Origin: Alterirhizorhabdus solaris
GTDB taxonomy: Bacteria > Pseudomonadota > Alphaproteobacteria > Sphingomonadales > Sphingomonadaceae
Length of the DNA stretch: 64,000 bases
Reading direction: 5' to 3'
NCBI RefSeq assembly: GCF_007785815.1
Contig: NZ_VNIM01000003.1
Coordinates: 1-64,000, forward strand
Each line of letters opens with the position of its first letter. Position 1 is the first letter of the stretch. The position numbers were made by a program, and so were the translations under genes. This document shows, in pieces, positions 17,818 through 27,488 of this stretch. Under the pieces are notes generated by a model that had not been told where the DNA came from, did not search any database, and worked only from the letters and a program-made list of their open reading frames with translations.

Positions 17818-19350
17818 TCACAGCGGGATGTTGTCATGCTTCTTCCAGGGGTTCTCGAGCTGCTTGTTACGCAGCTTGCGCAGGCCCTGCGCGATACGGC
17901 GCCGGGTGGTCTGCGGCATGATGACCTCGTCGATGAAGCCCTTGCTCGCCGCCACGAACGGGTTGGCGAACCGCTCCTCATACTCCGCCGTGCGTGCCGC
18001 GATCTTGTCCTTGTCGCCGATGTCCTTGCGGAAGATGATCTCCACCGCGCCCTTGGCGCCCATCACCGCGATCTCGGCGGTGGGCCACGCATAGTTCAGG
18101 TCGCCGCGCAGATGCTTGCTGCTCATCACGTCGTAGGCGCCGCCATAGGCCTTGCGGGTGATGACGGTGATCTTCGGCACGGTCGCCTCGGCATAGGCGA
18201 ACAGCAGCTTGGCGCCATGCTTGATGATGCCGTTATGCTCCTGCGCGGTGCCGGGCAGGAAGCCGGGCACGTCCACGAAGGTGATGATCGGGATGTCGAA
18301 CGCATCGCAAAAGCGCACGAAGCGCGCTGCCTTCTTCGACGAGTTGATATCCAGTACGCCCGCCAGCGCCATCGGCTGGTTGGCGACGATGCCGATCGTG
18401 CGCCCCTCGATCCGCGCGAAGCAGGTGACGATGTTGGGCGCGTGGGTGGGCTGCACCTCGAAGAAGTCGCCCTCGTCCACCACCTTGGCGATCAGCTCCT
18501 TCATGTCGTAGGGCTTGTTCGCGCTGTCGGGGATCAGCGTGTCGAGGCTGGCCTCGTTGCGATCCCACGCATCGCCGGTCGGCCGCTCCGGCACGTCCTG
18601 CCGGTTGGACAGCGGCAGGAAGTCGACGAACTCGCGGACCGACAGCAGCGCCTCGATATCGTTCTCGAACGCCACGTCGGCCACGCCGGACTTGGTGGTG
18701 TGCGTCACGGCACCGCCCAGCTCCTCCTGCGTCACGACTTCGTTCGTCACCGTCTTCACCACGTCCGGGCCGGTGACGAACATGTAGCTGCTGTCCTTCA
18801 CCATGAAGATGAAGTCGGTCATCGCCGGCGAATATACCGCGCCGCCCGCGCACGGCCCCATGATGACGCTGATCTGCGGGATCACGCCCGAGGCCATCAC
18901 GTTGCGCTGGAACACCTCGGCATAGCCGGCGAGGCTGGCGACACCCTCCTGGATGCGCGCGCCGCCGCTGTCGTTCAGGCCGATCACCGGCGCGCCGACC
19001 TTCATCGCCATGTCCATGATCTTGCAGATCTTCTGCGCGTGCCGCTCCGACAGCGAGCCGCCGAATACGGTGAAATCTTGGCTGAAGACGAACACCAGCC
19101 GGCCGTTGATCGTACCCGATCCGGTGACGACGCCGTCGCCCGGGATCACCTGATCCTGCATGCCGAAATCGATGCAGTTATGCTCGACGTAGGTGTCCAG
19201 CTCCTCGAACGAGCCGGGATCGACCAGCACGTCGATCCGCTCGCGCGCGGTGAGGCGGCCCTTCCGGTGCTGCGCATCGATGCGCGCCTGCCCGCCGCCA
19301 AGCTTGGCCTGATCGCGCTTTTCTTCCAGCTTCTGCAAAATCGCCAGCAT
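17818..19350 (-). CDS. pccB: Propionyl-CoA carboxylase, beta (carboxyltransferase) subunit
   Basis: Transfers CO2 from biotin on PccA to propionyl-CoA. The 510 residues have two crotonase-like halves with oxyanion-hole glycine pairs ([56 protein letters not shown]) and the C-terminal [12 protein letters not shown] typical of PccB. Start at [15 protein letters not shown] (19350); the longer frame upstream would cover the operator region. First gene of the operon, read divergently from the ScfR-type regulator. Confidence 0.95.
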   Translation of the reverse strand: MLAILQKLEEKRDQAKLGGGQARIDAQHRKGRLTARERIDVLVDPGSFEELDTYVEHNCIDFGMQDQVIPGDGVVTGSGTINGRLVFVFSQDFTVFGGSLSERHAQKICKIMDMAMKVGAPVIGLNDSGGARIQEGVASLAGYAEVFQRNVMASGVIPQISVIMGPCAGGAVYSPAMTDFIFMVKDSSYMFVTGPDVVKTVTNEVVTQEELGGAVTHTTKSGVADVAFENDIEALLSVREFVDFLPLSNRQDVPERPTGDAWDRNEASLDTLIPDSANKPYDMKELIAKVVDEGDFFEVQPTHAPNIVTCFARIEGRTIGIVANQPMALAGVLDINSSKKAARFVRFCDAFDIPIITFVDVPGFLPGTAQEHNGIIKHGAKLLFAYAEATVPKITVITRKAYGGAYDVMSSKHLRGDLNYAWPTAEIAVMGAKGAVEIIFRKDIGDKDKIAARTAEYEERFANPFVAASKGFIDEVIMPQTTRRRIAQGLRKLRNKQLENPWKKHDNIPL

Positions 19351-19403
19351 CGGGCCTCGTCCAATCGATCGTTCGGCATTCCCCTTTCCAAGCCGGGCGC
19401 GGC

Positions 19404-19448
19404 AGTGCAAATGTGAATTTGCGGAATTGCGAAGAGGGTGTTTGCAGA
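19404..19448. promoter_or_regulatory. Candidate operator for the propionate regulator
   Basis: Between the divergent starts of pccB (19350) and the regulator (19449) are repeated TTTGCAAA-like half-sites: AGTGCAAA (19404-19411), TTTGCGGA (19418-19425), ATTGCGAA (19426-19433) and TTTGCAGA (19441-19448). From memory, the Rhodobacter ScfR member PccR binds paired TTTGCAAA sites, so this is the expected kind and place of operator. The last copy touches the regulator start codon, suggesting autoregulation. Confidence 0.6.
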
Positions 19449-20879
19449 ATGTCGTCCCCCGCCATGCCTCCCCGCCGGCGCCTTTTCGCAGGACCGGCCC
19501 TGCGCGCGCTGCGCCAGCGGCACAGCCTGGGGCAGGCCGCGATGGCGGCGCGGCTCGGCCTGTCGGTCAGCTACCTGTCGCAGCTGGAGAACGACGACCG
19601 CCCGATCACGCCGATGGTGTCCGACGCGCTGGCCGGCGCCTTCCCGCTCGACTGGAACCCGGCCGACGCCGGGGGCGCCGCGCACCTCGCCACGTTGCGC
19701 GCCGCGATCGCCGACCCGCTGTTCGCCGACCTGCCCGCCGAGCGGCAGTCGCTGGAACGCGCGGCCGAGCAGCAGCCGGGCCTCGCCGAACGCTTCGTCC
19801 GCCTGCATGCCGCCTACCGCCGCAGCGAGGAACAGCGGCTGATCGCCGACGAGGCGATCGGCAGCGGTGTGCCCGGCGGCGGCCGCCTGCCGTGGGAAGA
19901 GGTGCGCGACTGGTTCCACGACGCCGGCAACTACGTCGACCCGATCGATCGCGCGTCGGAGGCGCTGGCCGATACGCTGGATGCCGAGCCGATCCCCGAC
20001 GCGCTGCTGATCCATGCGCTGAAGACGTGGCACGGCGTGGACGTGGTCGCCTCGGGCGACGAAACCACCGCCCATCCGCTTCGCCGCTTCGACCGCGCGC
20101 GCGGGCTGCTGACGCTGGACCGGGCGATGCCGCAGGCCACCCGCCGCTTCTTCCTCGCCCACCAGCTCGTCTCGCTCTCGCTGGCGGACGTGATCGCGCA
20201 GGTCCGCCACGAGGCCGAGCTGGTCAGCGGGGAGGCGCGGCGCCTGCTCTCGGTCGGCCTCGCCAACCATGCGGCGGGCGCGCTGCTGATGCCGTACGTG
20301 CGGTTCCGCGAAAGCGCGCGGGCCTGCCGCCACGATATCGACCGGCTGTGCCAGCGTTTCGGCGTCAGTTTCGAGCAGGCCTGCCACCGCCTCTCCACGC
20401 TGCAACGGCCGGGCGCGCGCGGCATCCCCTTCTTCTTCTGCCGGGTGGACATGGCCGGCAACATCACCAAGCGCCATTCCGCCACGCGGCTGCAGTTCGC
20501 CCGGTTCGGCGGCGCCTGCCCGTTGTGGATCGTGCACGAGGCGGTGGCGATCCCGGATCGCATCCTCGTCCAGCTCGCCGAGACGCCGGACGGCGTGCGC
20601 TACGTCTCGATGGCCAAGGGGCTGGTGAAACCGAGCGGCAGCTACACCCGGTCGCCGCGCCGCTATGCCGTGGCGCTGGGTTGCGAGACGGAACATGCCG
20701 GCGACTTCATCTATGCCGACGGCCTCGATATCGCCAGCCGCGCCGCCGCCACGCCGATCGGCATCTCCTGCCGGCTGTGCCCGCGCAGCGACTGCGACCA
20801 GCGCGCCTTCCCCCCGGCCGACCGCGCGATCGCGGTGGACCCGGATCTGCGCGAGGTGGTGCCCTACCGCGTGCTGTGA
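19449..20879 (+). CDS. ScfR-family short-chain acyl-CoA regulator (PccR-like)
   Basis: A 476-residue regulator with an N-terminal XRE helix-turn-helix ([31 protein letters not shown]), a middle IrrE-like domain whose HExxH is degenerate (AHQLVSLSL), and a C-terminal Cys-containing domain ([15 protein letters not shown]). This is the architecture of ScfR proteins that sense acyl-CoA and control propionate or acetate genes. Start ATG 19449 has GAGGG upstream; earlier in-frame GTG 19413 would place the operator in coding sequence. Divergent from pccB. Confidence 0.85.
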   Translation: MSSPAMPPRRRLFAGPALRALRQRHSLGQAAMAARLGLSVSYLSQLENDDRPITPMVSDALAGAFPLDWNPADAGGAAHLATLRAAIADPLFADLPAERQSLERAAEQQPGLAERFVRLHAAYRRSEEQRLIADEAIGSGVPGGGRLPWEEVRDWFHDAGNYVDPIDRASEALADTLDAEPIPDALLIHALKTWHGVDVVASGDETTAHPLRRFDRARGLLTLDRAMPQATRRFFLAHQLVSLSLADVIAQVRHEAELVSGEARRLLSVGLANHAAGALLMPYVRFRESARACRHDIDRLCQRFGVSFEQACHRLSTLQRPGARGIPFFFCRVDMAGNITKRHSATRLQFARFGGACPLWIVHEAVAIPDRILVQLAETPDGVRYVSMAKGLVKPSGSYTRSPRRYAVALGCETEHAGDFIYADGLDIASRAAATPIGISCRLCPRSDCDQRAFPPADRAIAVDPDLREVVPYRVL

Positions 20880-20895
20880 CACGGGGGCGCCTGCG

Positions 20896-22992
20896 CTAGA
20901 GCCGCTCCGCCGAGGACACCGCATCCGCCGCGCGCAGCGCCGCGAGGATCCGCATCAGGTGCTGCACGTCACGCACCTCCACCGCCAGATGGAAGGTGTG
21001 GAAGCTGGCATCGCGGTGCACCAGCAGCAGGTTGACGATGTTCGCGCTCTGGCTGCCGAGGATGCCGGCCATCACGCCCAGCGCGCCCGCCTCGTTGCGG
21101 ATCACGATCGCCAGCCGCGCGGTGCCGCCATCCGACACATCGCCCCACGCCAGATCCACCCAGTCCGCATCCACCCCGTCGGCCAGACGCGGGCAGTCTA
21201 TCGCGTGGACCTCCACCGCCTCGTCCGGGCGGCGCAGGCCGACGATGCGGTCGCCCGGCACCGGATGGCAGCAGGGCGCCAGCGTATAGGCGACGCCGGG
21301 GGTGAGCCCGCGGATCGAGATCGCCTCGCTCTGCGGCGCGGCAGCGGCGCGCACGGCCAGCGCCGCGCCACCCGCACCCGGCATCAGCGCCTCCAGCACC
21401 GCCGCATCGCTGACCGACTGGAGCGCGATCGCCTCCATCAGCGCGTCCTGATCGGGCAAGCCCAGCCTCTTCAGCGCCTGTTTGAGAGCCTGGGGGCCAA
21501 GCTGCGCCGGCAGCCGTTTGATGATCTCGTCGTAGAATTTGGTGCCCAGCGCCACCCGCTCGCCACGTTCCTTCTGGCGGACGTAGCGGCGGATCGAGGC
21601 GCGCGCCTTGCCGGTGGCGACGAAGTTCATCCAGCCGGGCTGCGGCTCCTGCGCCTTGGACCGCAAAATCTCCACCTGATCGCCGTTCTCGATCACGGTC
21701 CGCAGCGGCATCACCCGCCCGTTGATCTTGGCCCCCACCGTCTGGTCGCCGAGATCGGTGTGGACGGCGTAGGCGAAGTCGACCGGCGTGGCGCCCTTGG
21801 GCAGCTGGATCAGCTCGCCGGTGGGGGTGAAGGCGAAGATGCGATCCTGATACATCGCCATGCGGGTATGTTCGAGCAGTTCCTCCGGGCTTTCGGCATG
21901 ATCGAGGATCTCGACCAGATCGCGGATCCAGCTGGACTGGCTGTCCGGCTTGCCCGTCTTCTGCTTGTAGGCCCAGTGGGCGGCGAGGCCATGCTCGGCC
22001 TGCCCGTGCATCTCCTGATCGCGGATCTGGATCTCGATCCGCATCCGCTCCGAATGGATCACGGCGGTGTGCAGCGAGCGGTAGCCGTTGCGCTTGGGGG
22101 TGGAGATGTAATCCTTGAACCGCCCCGGCACCATCGGCCACTTGCGGTGGATCAGCCCCAGTGCGCGATAGCACTGGTCCGGATCGGCCACGATCACGCG
22201 AAACGCCATGATGTCCGAGAGCTGCTCGAAGCTGATGTGGCGCTCGGCCATCTTGCGCCAGATCGAATAGGGATGCTTCTCGCGCCCCGACACCTCGGCG
22301 CGGATGCCGTGGCGGCCGAGGTGCAGCGTGATGCCCGAGCCGATCCGGGCGATCTGGTCCCCGCCGCCCTCGCGCAGCTGCTCCAGCCGGCGGGTGATCG
22401 ATTCGTAGGCCTCTGGCTCCAGCTCGCGGAAGGCGAGCGTCTGCATCTCCTTCATGAACTCGTACATGCCCACCCGCTCGGCAAGGGGCGCGTAGATATC
22501 CATCGTCTCGCGTGCGATCCGGCGGCGCTTCGCCTCGCTGGGGATGTGATGCAACGTGCGCATGTTGTGCAGCCGGTCCGCCAGCTTCACCAGTAGCACG
22601 CGGATATCGTCCGACATGGCGAGCAGGAACTTGCGCAGGTTCTCCGCGGCGCGCTCGTTCTCGGTTTGCGCCTCAATCTTGGAGAGCTTGGTCACGCCGT
22701 CCACCAGCCGCGCCACGTTCACGCCGAACTTGCGTTCGATCTCCTCGTGCGTGGCGACGGTATCCTCGATCGTGTCGTGGAGGATGGCGGTGGCGATCGT
22801 CTCGTCGTCCAGCCGCAGGTCGGTGAGGATGCCGGCCACCTCGATCGGGTGACTGAAATAGGGGTCGCCGCTGGCGCGTTTCTGGCTGCCGTGCGCCTGC
22901 ATGGAAAAGACGTAGGCGCGATTCAGCAGCGCCTCGTCGGCATCCGGGTCATAGCCAAGCACCCGATCGATAAGTTCATATTGTCTCAGCAC
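20896..22992 (-). CDS. rsh: Bifunctional (p)ppGpp synthetase/hydrolase (RelA/SpoT)
   Basis: Makes and degrades the stringent-response alarmone. The 698 residues show the HD hydrolase domain (GSQKRASGDPYFSHPIEVA, ILHDTIEDT), the synthetase domain (HTAVIHSERMRIEIQIRDQ, EMHGQAEHGLAAHW), TGS (FAFTPTGELIQLPKGATPVD), a zinc-finger-like LAPCCHPVPGD and a C-terminal ACT domain. GTG at 22992 gives the usual MLRQYELIDRVL start; the frame upstream has no coding character. Both catalytic domains look intact. Confidence 0.93.
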   Translation of the reverse strand: MLRQYELIDRVLGYDPDADEALLNRAYVFSMQAHGSQKRASGDPYFSHPIEVAGILTDLRLDDETIATAILHDTIEDTVATHEEIERKFGVNVARLVDGVTKLSKIEAQTENERAAENLRKFLLAMSDDIRVLLVKLADRLHNMRTLHHIPSEAKRRRIARETMDIYAPLAERVGMYEFMKEMQTLAFRELEPEAYESITRRLEQLREGGGDQIARIGSGITLHLGRHGIRAEVSGREKHPYSIWRKMAERHISFEQLSDIMAFRVIVADPDQCYRALGLIHRKWPMVPGRFKDYISTPKRNGYRSLHTAVIHSERMRIEIQIRDQEMHGQAEHGLAAHWAYKQKTGKPDSQSSWIRDLVEILDHAESPEELLEHTRMAMYQDRIFAFTPTGELIQLPKGATPVDFAYAVHTDLGDQTVGAKINGRVMPLRTVIENGDQVEILRSKAQEPQPGWMNFVATGKARASIRRYVRQKERGERVALGTKFYDEIIKRLPAQLGPQALKQALKRLGLPDQDALMEAIALQSVSDAAVLEALMPGAGGAALAVRAAAAPQSEAISIRGLTPGVAYTLAPCCHPVPGDRIVGLRRPDEAVEVHAIDCPRLADGVDADWVDLAWGDVSDGGTARLAIVIRNEAGALGVMAGILGSQSANIVNLLLVHRDASFHTFHLAVEVRDVQHLMRILAALRAADAVSSAERL

Positions 22993-23090
22993 CTGCCCAA
23001 CATGGGGCGATGGCGGGCCTCGACGCAAGAGAGCGTTGTCGCTTCTCTACGACCGAGGCCGACAAACCCCGCCAGCACCGTCCCGGTGCT

Positions 23091-23336
23091 TCAGGCGGCC
23101 ACGCTCATGATATCGGGGCTGAACGATGCAATCGCGCCGAGCGCGGCAAGGGCCGCTGCATACGTGGCAAGATAAAGTCTCGAACCACGCTCGACCTCGC
23201 TCCAGTCGATCTTCCAGCTGCGATGATAGACATCGTGCCAGATCTTGGCGGCCAACTGGTCGATCTCTTCAGCACGCGGTTCGCGGCCATCGACAAGACA
23301 AGCGACGGCGGCGGGGGCAAACATGGGGGATTTCAT
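23091..23336 (-). CDS. Small putative membrane-anchored protein, unknown
   Basis: From ATG 23336 (GAGGA about 10 bases upstream) the frame gives 81 residues: a charged, Trp-rich middle (AKIWHDVYHRSWKIDWSEVE) and a C-terminal hydrophobic helix (YLATYAAALAALGAIASF). The frame stays open to 23465, with another ATG at 23411, but the upstream part is arginine-rich and unconvincing. No family recognised. Located between rsh and a methyltransferase gene. Confidence 0.5.
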   Translation of the reverse strand: MKSPMFAPAAVACLVDGREPRAEEIDQLAAKIWHDVYHRSWKIDWSEVERGSRLYLATYAAALAALGAIASFSPDIMSVAA

Positions 23337-23567
23337 CAGGCTATCCTCGGCCTCGCCGCTCTTATGGCGACGATGGAGTGCTGTATTAGCACGATTATTT
23401 GGCGTTGTCATGTCCGTACCACAGCCGGCGCCATGCCTTTGCAGTAGCAGATGCAGTAAGAACAATCGGCCCCGCGGGCCGTTCCCGGCGCAACAAACTG
23501 ATTTGTGGCGATGGCCGGGCGGCGTCCGGCGGGCTACGGCCGGCCGCTGTCGTATCGAGGAACCACC

Positions 23568-24506
23568 GTGCTCAAGACCCCCGCCGCCCGCGATGCGCTG
23601 CGCGACCTGCTCGCCCGGCTCGAGTCGTCAGGCTATGATTTCGTCACGCCCACCCCCGCCACCCATGCCCGCATCCTCGCCCGGCCCGGCCGGCAGGTGG
23701 CTCGCGATCTGCGCGACGTGTTCGGCTGGAGCCTGCCGTTCGCCCCGGCGCTGCTGCCGCCGCAACTGATCGCCGCGCTGGAAGCGGCCGGGGCGGTGGA
23801 GTTGCACCCGGCGGGGCTGAAGGCGTCGTTGCGCGTGTCGCGGGTGGGCGGCACGCTGTTCCTCCATTCGGCCTACCCCACCGAGCATCGGGATGCCGTA
23901 TTCCTCGGCCCCGACACCTATCGCTTCGCCGATTTCATCCGCACCCGGCTGGAGTGGACGCCGGAGCCGACCCGGATCGTCGACATCGGCACCGGCGCGG
24001 GCGTCGGCGGGGTAATCGCCGGGCTTCGCCATCGCACCGCGACGCTGACACTCGTGGACATCAACCCGGATGCGCTGTTCCTGGCCGAGATCAATGCCGT
24101 CCACGCCGGCCTGCATGCCGTCACCCGTCTGGGCAGCGGGCTGGACGGGCTGGACGGGCCGTTCGACCTCGTGCTGGCCAATCCGCCGTTCATCGTCGAT
24201 CCGGGCGCTCGTGCCTACCGCGACGGCGGCGACATGCACGGCGCGCGCATCTCGATCGACTGGGCGGAGGCCGCAGCACGGCGGCTGGCGCCCGGCGGGC
24301 GGCTGCTGCTGTATACCGGCAGCGCGATCGTGGACGGACGGGATGCGATGCGCGAACGGCTCGCCGCCGATGCCGCCACGCTCGGCTGCACCTTCGACCA
24401 TGCCGAACTGGACCCCGACATCTTCGGCGAGGAGCTGGACCAGCCGGCCTATGCCGATGTGGATCGCATCGCCGCCGTTCGGATCGTGATGACGCGGATG
24501 GCATAG
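23568..24506 (+). CDS. Class I SAM-dependent methyltransferase
   Basis: The 312-residue protein has an N-terminal helical extension and a Rossmann methyltransferase domain: motif I IVDIGTGAGVGGVIAG, acidic motif II LTLVDINPDAL, and motif IV LVLANPPFIVD. The NPPF tetrapeptide is typical of N6-adenine or glutamine-N5/ribosomal-RNA guanine methyltransferases (PrmC/RsmC type). I chose GTG 23568, preceded by CGAGGA, over the GTG 23505. Target not identifiable. Confidence 0.8.
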   Translation: MLKTPAARDALRDLLARLESSGYDFVTPTPATHARILARPGRQVARDLRDVFGWSLPFAPALLPPQLIAALEAAGAVELHPAGLKASLRVSRVGGTLFLHSAYPTEHRDAVFLGPDTYRFADFIRTRLEWTPEPTRIVDIGTGAGVGGVIAGLRHRTATLTLVDINPDALFLAEINAVHAGLHAVTRLGSGLDGLDGPFDLVLANPPFIVDPGARAYRDGGDMHGARISIDWAEAAARRLAPGGRLLLYTGSAIVDGRDAMRERLAADAATLGCTFDHAELDPDIFGEELDQPAYADVDRIAAVRIVMTRMA

Positions 24507-24519
24507 CCCCCGCCCCGCA

Positions 24520-25206
24520 TCACCAGCGGTGGGGCGCTCCGGTCCAGTCGAAGAAACCGCCGGTCGTCTCGGGCGTGAGCGCGGCCGTGCCCTTCGCGAT
24601 CCCCGCCGCACTCTGCGCCGGGGAAATGTCGGCCCCCGACCCGCCCATGTCGGTCTGCACGAAGCCGGGGTGGACGAGGCCGATCAGGATACCGCGCGCC
24701 TTCACGTCCACCGACATGCTGCGCATCAGCCGGTTCAGCCCGGCCTTGGCGGCGGCATAGGCATAATAGCCGCCATGCCGCCACGTCGAGGCACCGATCT
24801 GGCTCGTCACGTTCATCACCCGTGCGGTGCCGGCACGCTCCAGATTCGGCAGGAACGCCTGCAGCACCCGGAACGGGCCGATCAGCATCACCTCGTTGAC
24901 CTCACGGAACACCTCCGTCGTCATGGCAAGGCCCTGCCCCGGTGGATTGATCCCGGCGTTGTTGATGAGCACGTCCACCGCCGCGCCGTCGAGCGCGGCT
25001 GCACCGCCCTGAACGGAAGCATCGTCGGCCACGTCCATCGCATGCGCCGTCAGCCGGCCAGAGGAGGACGTCGCCAGCGTGGCCAGCGCCTCCGCCCCTG
25101 CCGGATCGCGACAGAAAGCGAACACCCGATCGCCCGCGGCGGCATAATGCCGGGCCAGCTCCAGCCCGATGCCCCGGCTCGCCCCGGTGATGACCACGTT
25201 CGCCAT
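24520..25206 (-). CDS. Short-chain dehydrogenase/reductase
   Basis: A 228-residue NAD(P)-dependent SDR. Visible are the cofactor loop TGASRGIGLEL, the NAG motif (LINNAGINPPGQG), the catalytic Ser in NVTSQIGAS and the YxxxK pair in YYAYAAAKAGLN. The C-terminus GGFFDWTGAPHRW resembles the CsgA/carbonyl-reductase-like SDR group. Substrate unknown. Convergent with the methyltransferase gene, 13 bases apart. Confidence 0.87.
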   Translation of the reverse strand: MANVVITGASRGIGLELARHYAAAGDRVFAFCRDPAGAEALATLATSSSGRLTAHAMDVADDASVQGGAAALDGAAVDVLINNAGINPPGQGLAMTTEVFREVNEVMLIGPFRVLQAFLPNLERAGTARVMNVTSQIGASTWRHGGYYAYAAAKAGLNRLMRSMSVDVKARGILIGLVHPGFVQTDMGGSGADISPAQSAAGIAKGTAALTPETTGGFFDWTGAPHRW

Positions 25207-25279
25207 GTCGACTCCTCGCTCGTTCGCAGCGCTGCGGTCAGGCTCGTCCGCGCCCAACCCTCGCCGGCCGATCGAACGG

Positions 25280-26464
25280 CTAGATGCCCAGTTCGATCCG
25301 GTTCCGGCCGTCCTGCTTGGCGCGGTACAACGCGGTATCGGCGCGTCGCACGGCATCGCGCACCGCCTCGCCGGGCGCGACCGTCACGACCCCGCCGGAG
25401 AAGGACAGCCGTTCCAGCGTCTCGCCGCTGCCCGCCACCTTGAAGCTGCGAGCACTGATCGCCGCGCGGGTGGCATCCAGCGCCTGCGCCGCCTCGACCG
25501 CATCGCAGCCGTCGAACAGCATCACGAATTCCTCGCCGCCATACCGGGCCACGACCGCATCGTCGCAGCCGTCCGCCAGTTGCTTGCCCACCAGCCGGAT
25601 CACCCGGTCGCCGACATCGTGGCCGTGCCGATCGTTGATGCCCTTGAACATGTCGATGTCGCACATCGCCAGCGACACCGTGCACGGGATCGGCCGGTTC
25701 ATGAGATCGGCGAACCGGGTCTCGAATGCGCGGCGGTTGGGCAGGCCGGTCAGCGGATCGGTCCCCGCATCCTGCCGCGCCGCCGCCAGGCTGGCCCGCA
25801 GGTCGTCCATCTCGACCGATGCGGCACGCAGCTGCTCCTCGGCCGAGCGGGTCTTGCCGATCATCGACTGGGTAAGGGCGAGCAATGCCGCCAGCGTCTC
25901 GGCCTGTGCGGCGGCCGCACTGGCGACCGGCGTGAGCGTGGCAGCGCCGCTGACGAGCGCGTCGCCGTAATCCTGCGCGTCGCGCCGGGAGGTATCGACG
26001 ATGCCGGCGAATCGCTCGAAGCGCTCGCGCGCATCGTCGATCGACCGCATCAGGTCGGCCATCGCGGCGGCGGCCGCCTGCGTATCCGCGACTGGGACCG
26101 CGACAGGGGCAACCGGTTGTGCAAGCCCGCCGATGCGATCCGCTTGCGCCTGGGTAAGCCTGACATCGCCGAACGTCGCCTCGGCGACCGCCCGCAATAC
26201 CGTGGCATTGCCATCCGTCACCACGACATGCGCGAGCGCGTAATTGGCAGGGGTCGGCTCCAGCCGGTGATCCGCGAGGAACTTGCCGATCCGGCGGAAC
26301 AGCCCGCCCTGCTCGTCACAAGAGCCGGCGAAGATCCCGTCAAGCCGCCAGGATCGTTTCGAAGATGCTGCGGATAATCTGCCGATCACATTCCCGACCC
26401 GGTGATGCCTGAACCGGCGCCCGGTATCGGGGGTAAACCTTTCGCAACCACCAACAGCGTTCAT
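25280..26464 (-). CDS. Diguanylate cyclase (GGDEF protein)
   Basis: Makes cyclic-di-GMP. The C-terminal GGDEF domain is complete (DPLTGLPNRRAFETRF, MCDIDMFKGINDRHGHDVGD and active-site ARYGGEEFVML). The N-terminal part is soluble, with LFRRIGKFLADHRLEPTPAN and a long helical linker. No receptor or membrane segment is seen. ATG 26464 is the best classical start, but the first 50 codons look weakly coding; the true start may be a downstream TTG/GTG near LFRRIGKF. Confidence 0.87.
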   Translation of the reverse strand: MNAVGGCERFTPDTGRRFRHHRVGNVIGRLSAASSKRSWRLDGIFAGSCDEQGGLFRRIGKFLADHRLEPTPANYALAHVVVTDGNATVLRAVAEATFGDVRLTQAQADRIGGLAQPVAPVAVPVADTQAAAAAMADLMRSIDDARERFERFAGIVDTSRRDAQDYGDALVSGAATLTPVASAAAAQAETLAALLALTQSMIGKTRSAEEQLRAASVEMDDLRASLAAARQDAGTDPLTGLPNRRAFETRFADLMNRPIPCTVSLAMCDIDMFKGINDRHGHDVGDRVIRLVGKQLADGCDDAVVARYGGEEFVMLFDGCDAVEAAQALDATRAAISARSFKVAGSGETLERLSFSGGVVTVAPGEAVRDAVRRADTALYRAKQDGRNRIELGI

Positions 26465-26532
26465 AATCTGCGTTAGTTTCTGCGGGCGGGGCGGATCGTT
26501 ACTTGCGACGACGAAATCTGCCCCAGATCGGG

Positions 26533-26569
26533 CCGGCGCGCGATCCGCCACGGCAGGATCGCGCGCCGG
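26533..26569 (-). terminator. Strong hairpin after mucR
   Basis: 13-bp perfect stem CCGGCGCGCGATC / GATCGCGCGCCGG with an 11-base loop, just beyond the mucR stop. It has no T tract on either side, so termination is likely but not certain. Confidence 0.45.
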
Positions 26570-26573
26570 GGCC

Positions 26574-27044
26574 TTACTCCGCGTCGGCCACCTTGCGCGA
26601 CTGACGCCGACGCGGTGCCTCGACCGGCTCGACCGGCTCGGGCGTGCGCTTGTGGCCAAGGCCGATGCGGTGCGCCAGTTCCTTGCGCTGTGCCGCGTAA
26701 TTGGGCGCGACCATCGGGTAATCGGACGGCAGATCCCACTTGCGGCGATAGTCGTCCGGGGTCATCCCGTAGCTGGTGAGGAGGTAGCGCTTGAGCATCT
26801 TCAGCTTGCGGCCCGACTCGAGCGAGATCAGATAATCGGGCTTCACCGAAGCCCGCACGGACACGGCCGGCTCCGGACGGGGAGCGACGGCCTCAGGCTC
26901 GTTGCCCAGCCCGACGAGCGATGTGTGGACGGTCGTGATGAGTGCCGGAACGGCCTCGATCGGGACATTGTTGTTACTGACATGAGCCGCGACGATGTCC
27001 GCGACGAGAGCGAGAATATCCGGCGACGGCGTTTCGGTGGACAC
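26574..27044 (-). CDS. MucR/Ros-family regulator lacking the zinc ligands
   Basis: A 156-residue relative of the Ros/MucR global repressors: helical N-terminus, then the DNA-binding core KLKMLKRYLLTSYGMTPDDY and KWDLPSDYPMVAPNYAAQRK. The classical Cys-x2-Cys...His...His zinc site is replaced (SLES for CLEC, KRY for KRH, TSY for THH). Lys/Arg-rich C-terminal tail. GTG start at 27044 with GAAAGG upstream. MucR proteins control envelope, exopolysaccharide and cell-cycle genes in other alphaproteobacteria. Confidence 0.88.
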   Translation of the reverse strand: MSTETPSPDILALVADIVAAHVSNNNVPIEAVPALITTVHTSLVGLGNEPEAVAPRPEPAVSVRASVKPDYLISLESGRKLKMLKRYLLTSYGMTPDDYRRKWDLPSDYPMVAPNYAAQRKELAHRIGLGHKRTPEPVEPVEAPRRRQSRKVADAE

Positions 27045-27488
27045 GATGGCGACCTTTCTTTTTTGGATGTACCGGCCGCCTCATCAGCATGCCCGGAACC
27101 CGGTGTCATATAGGTGTAGTAATCAGCGTACGCCACTACCCAACAAGACAAGCTGCCCGCAAAAACGGACAAGAAGCGAGCGATTACGGACATCGCAATG
27201 GTTACACCCAGTAATCCAGGTCGTCCGCGTGGAGTTTGGCCACGCCGTTGCAGTCAACCTTGTCCGTCGACAACAAAGAACGATGATTGCCTCTGGCCGT
27301 CGCTGTCGCAACAAACTTGCGCCTGTCCCGCCTTCGACGATGATTGACCGGCATTGAAGTTGGCGCTTGCCACCTGCGTCGCCGTCGTTCGCACCGCCCG
27401 ATATGCGGTCGCCCGTGGGTGAAAACGGACGGCGGGCATGGCCCGACCGCAAAATCTTCCCTAAGCGGAAAGCCCCCTGGAGTTTTGC
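27045..27488. other. Intergenic stretch upstream of mucR
   Basis: About 440 bases, AT-richer than the surroundings near 27060-27340. It must contain the leftward mucR promoter and the rightward promoter of the gene at 27489 (whose ribosome site is CTGGAG at about 27476-27481). I see no gene or clear RNA. Confidence 0.5.
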
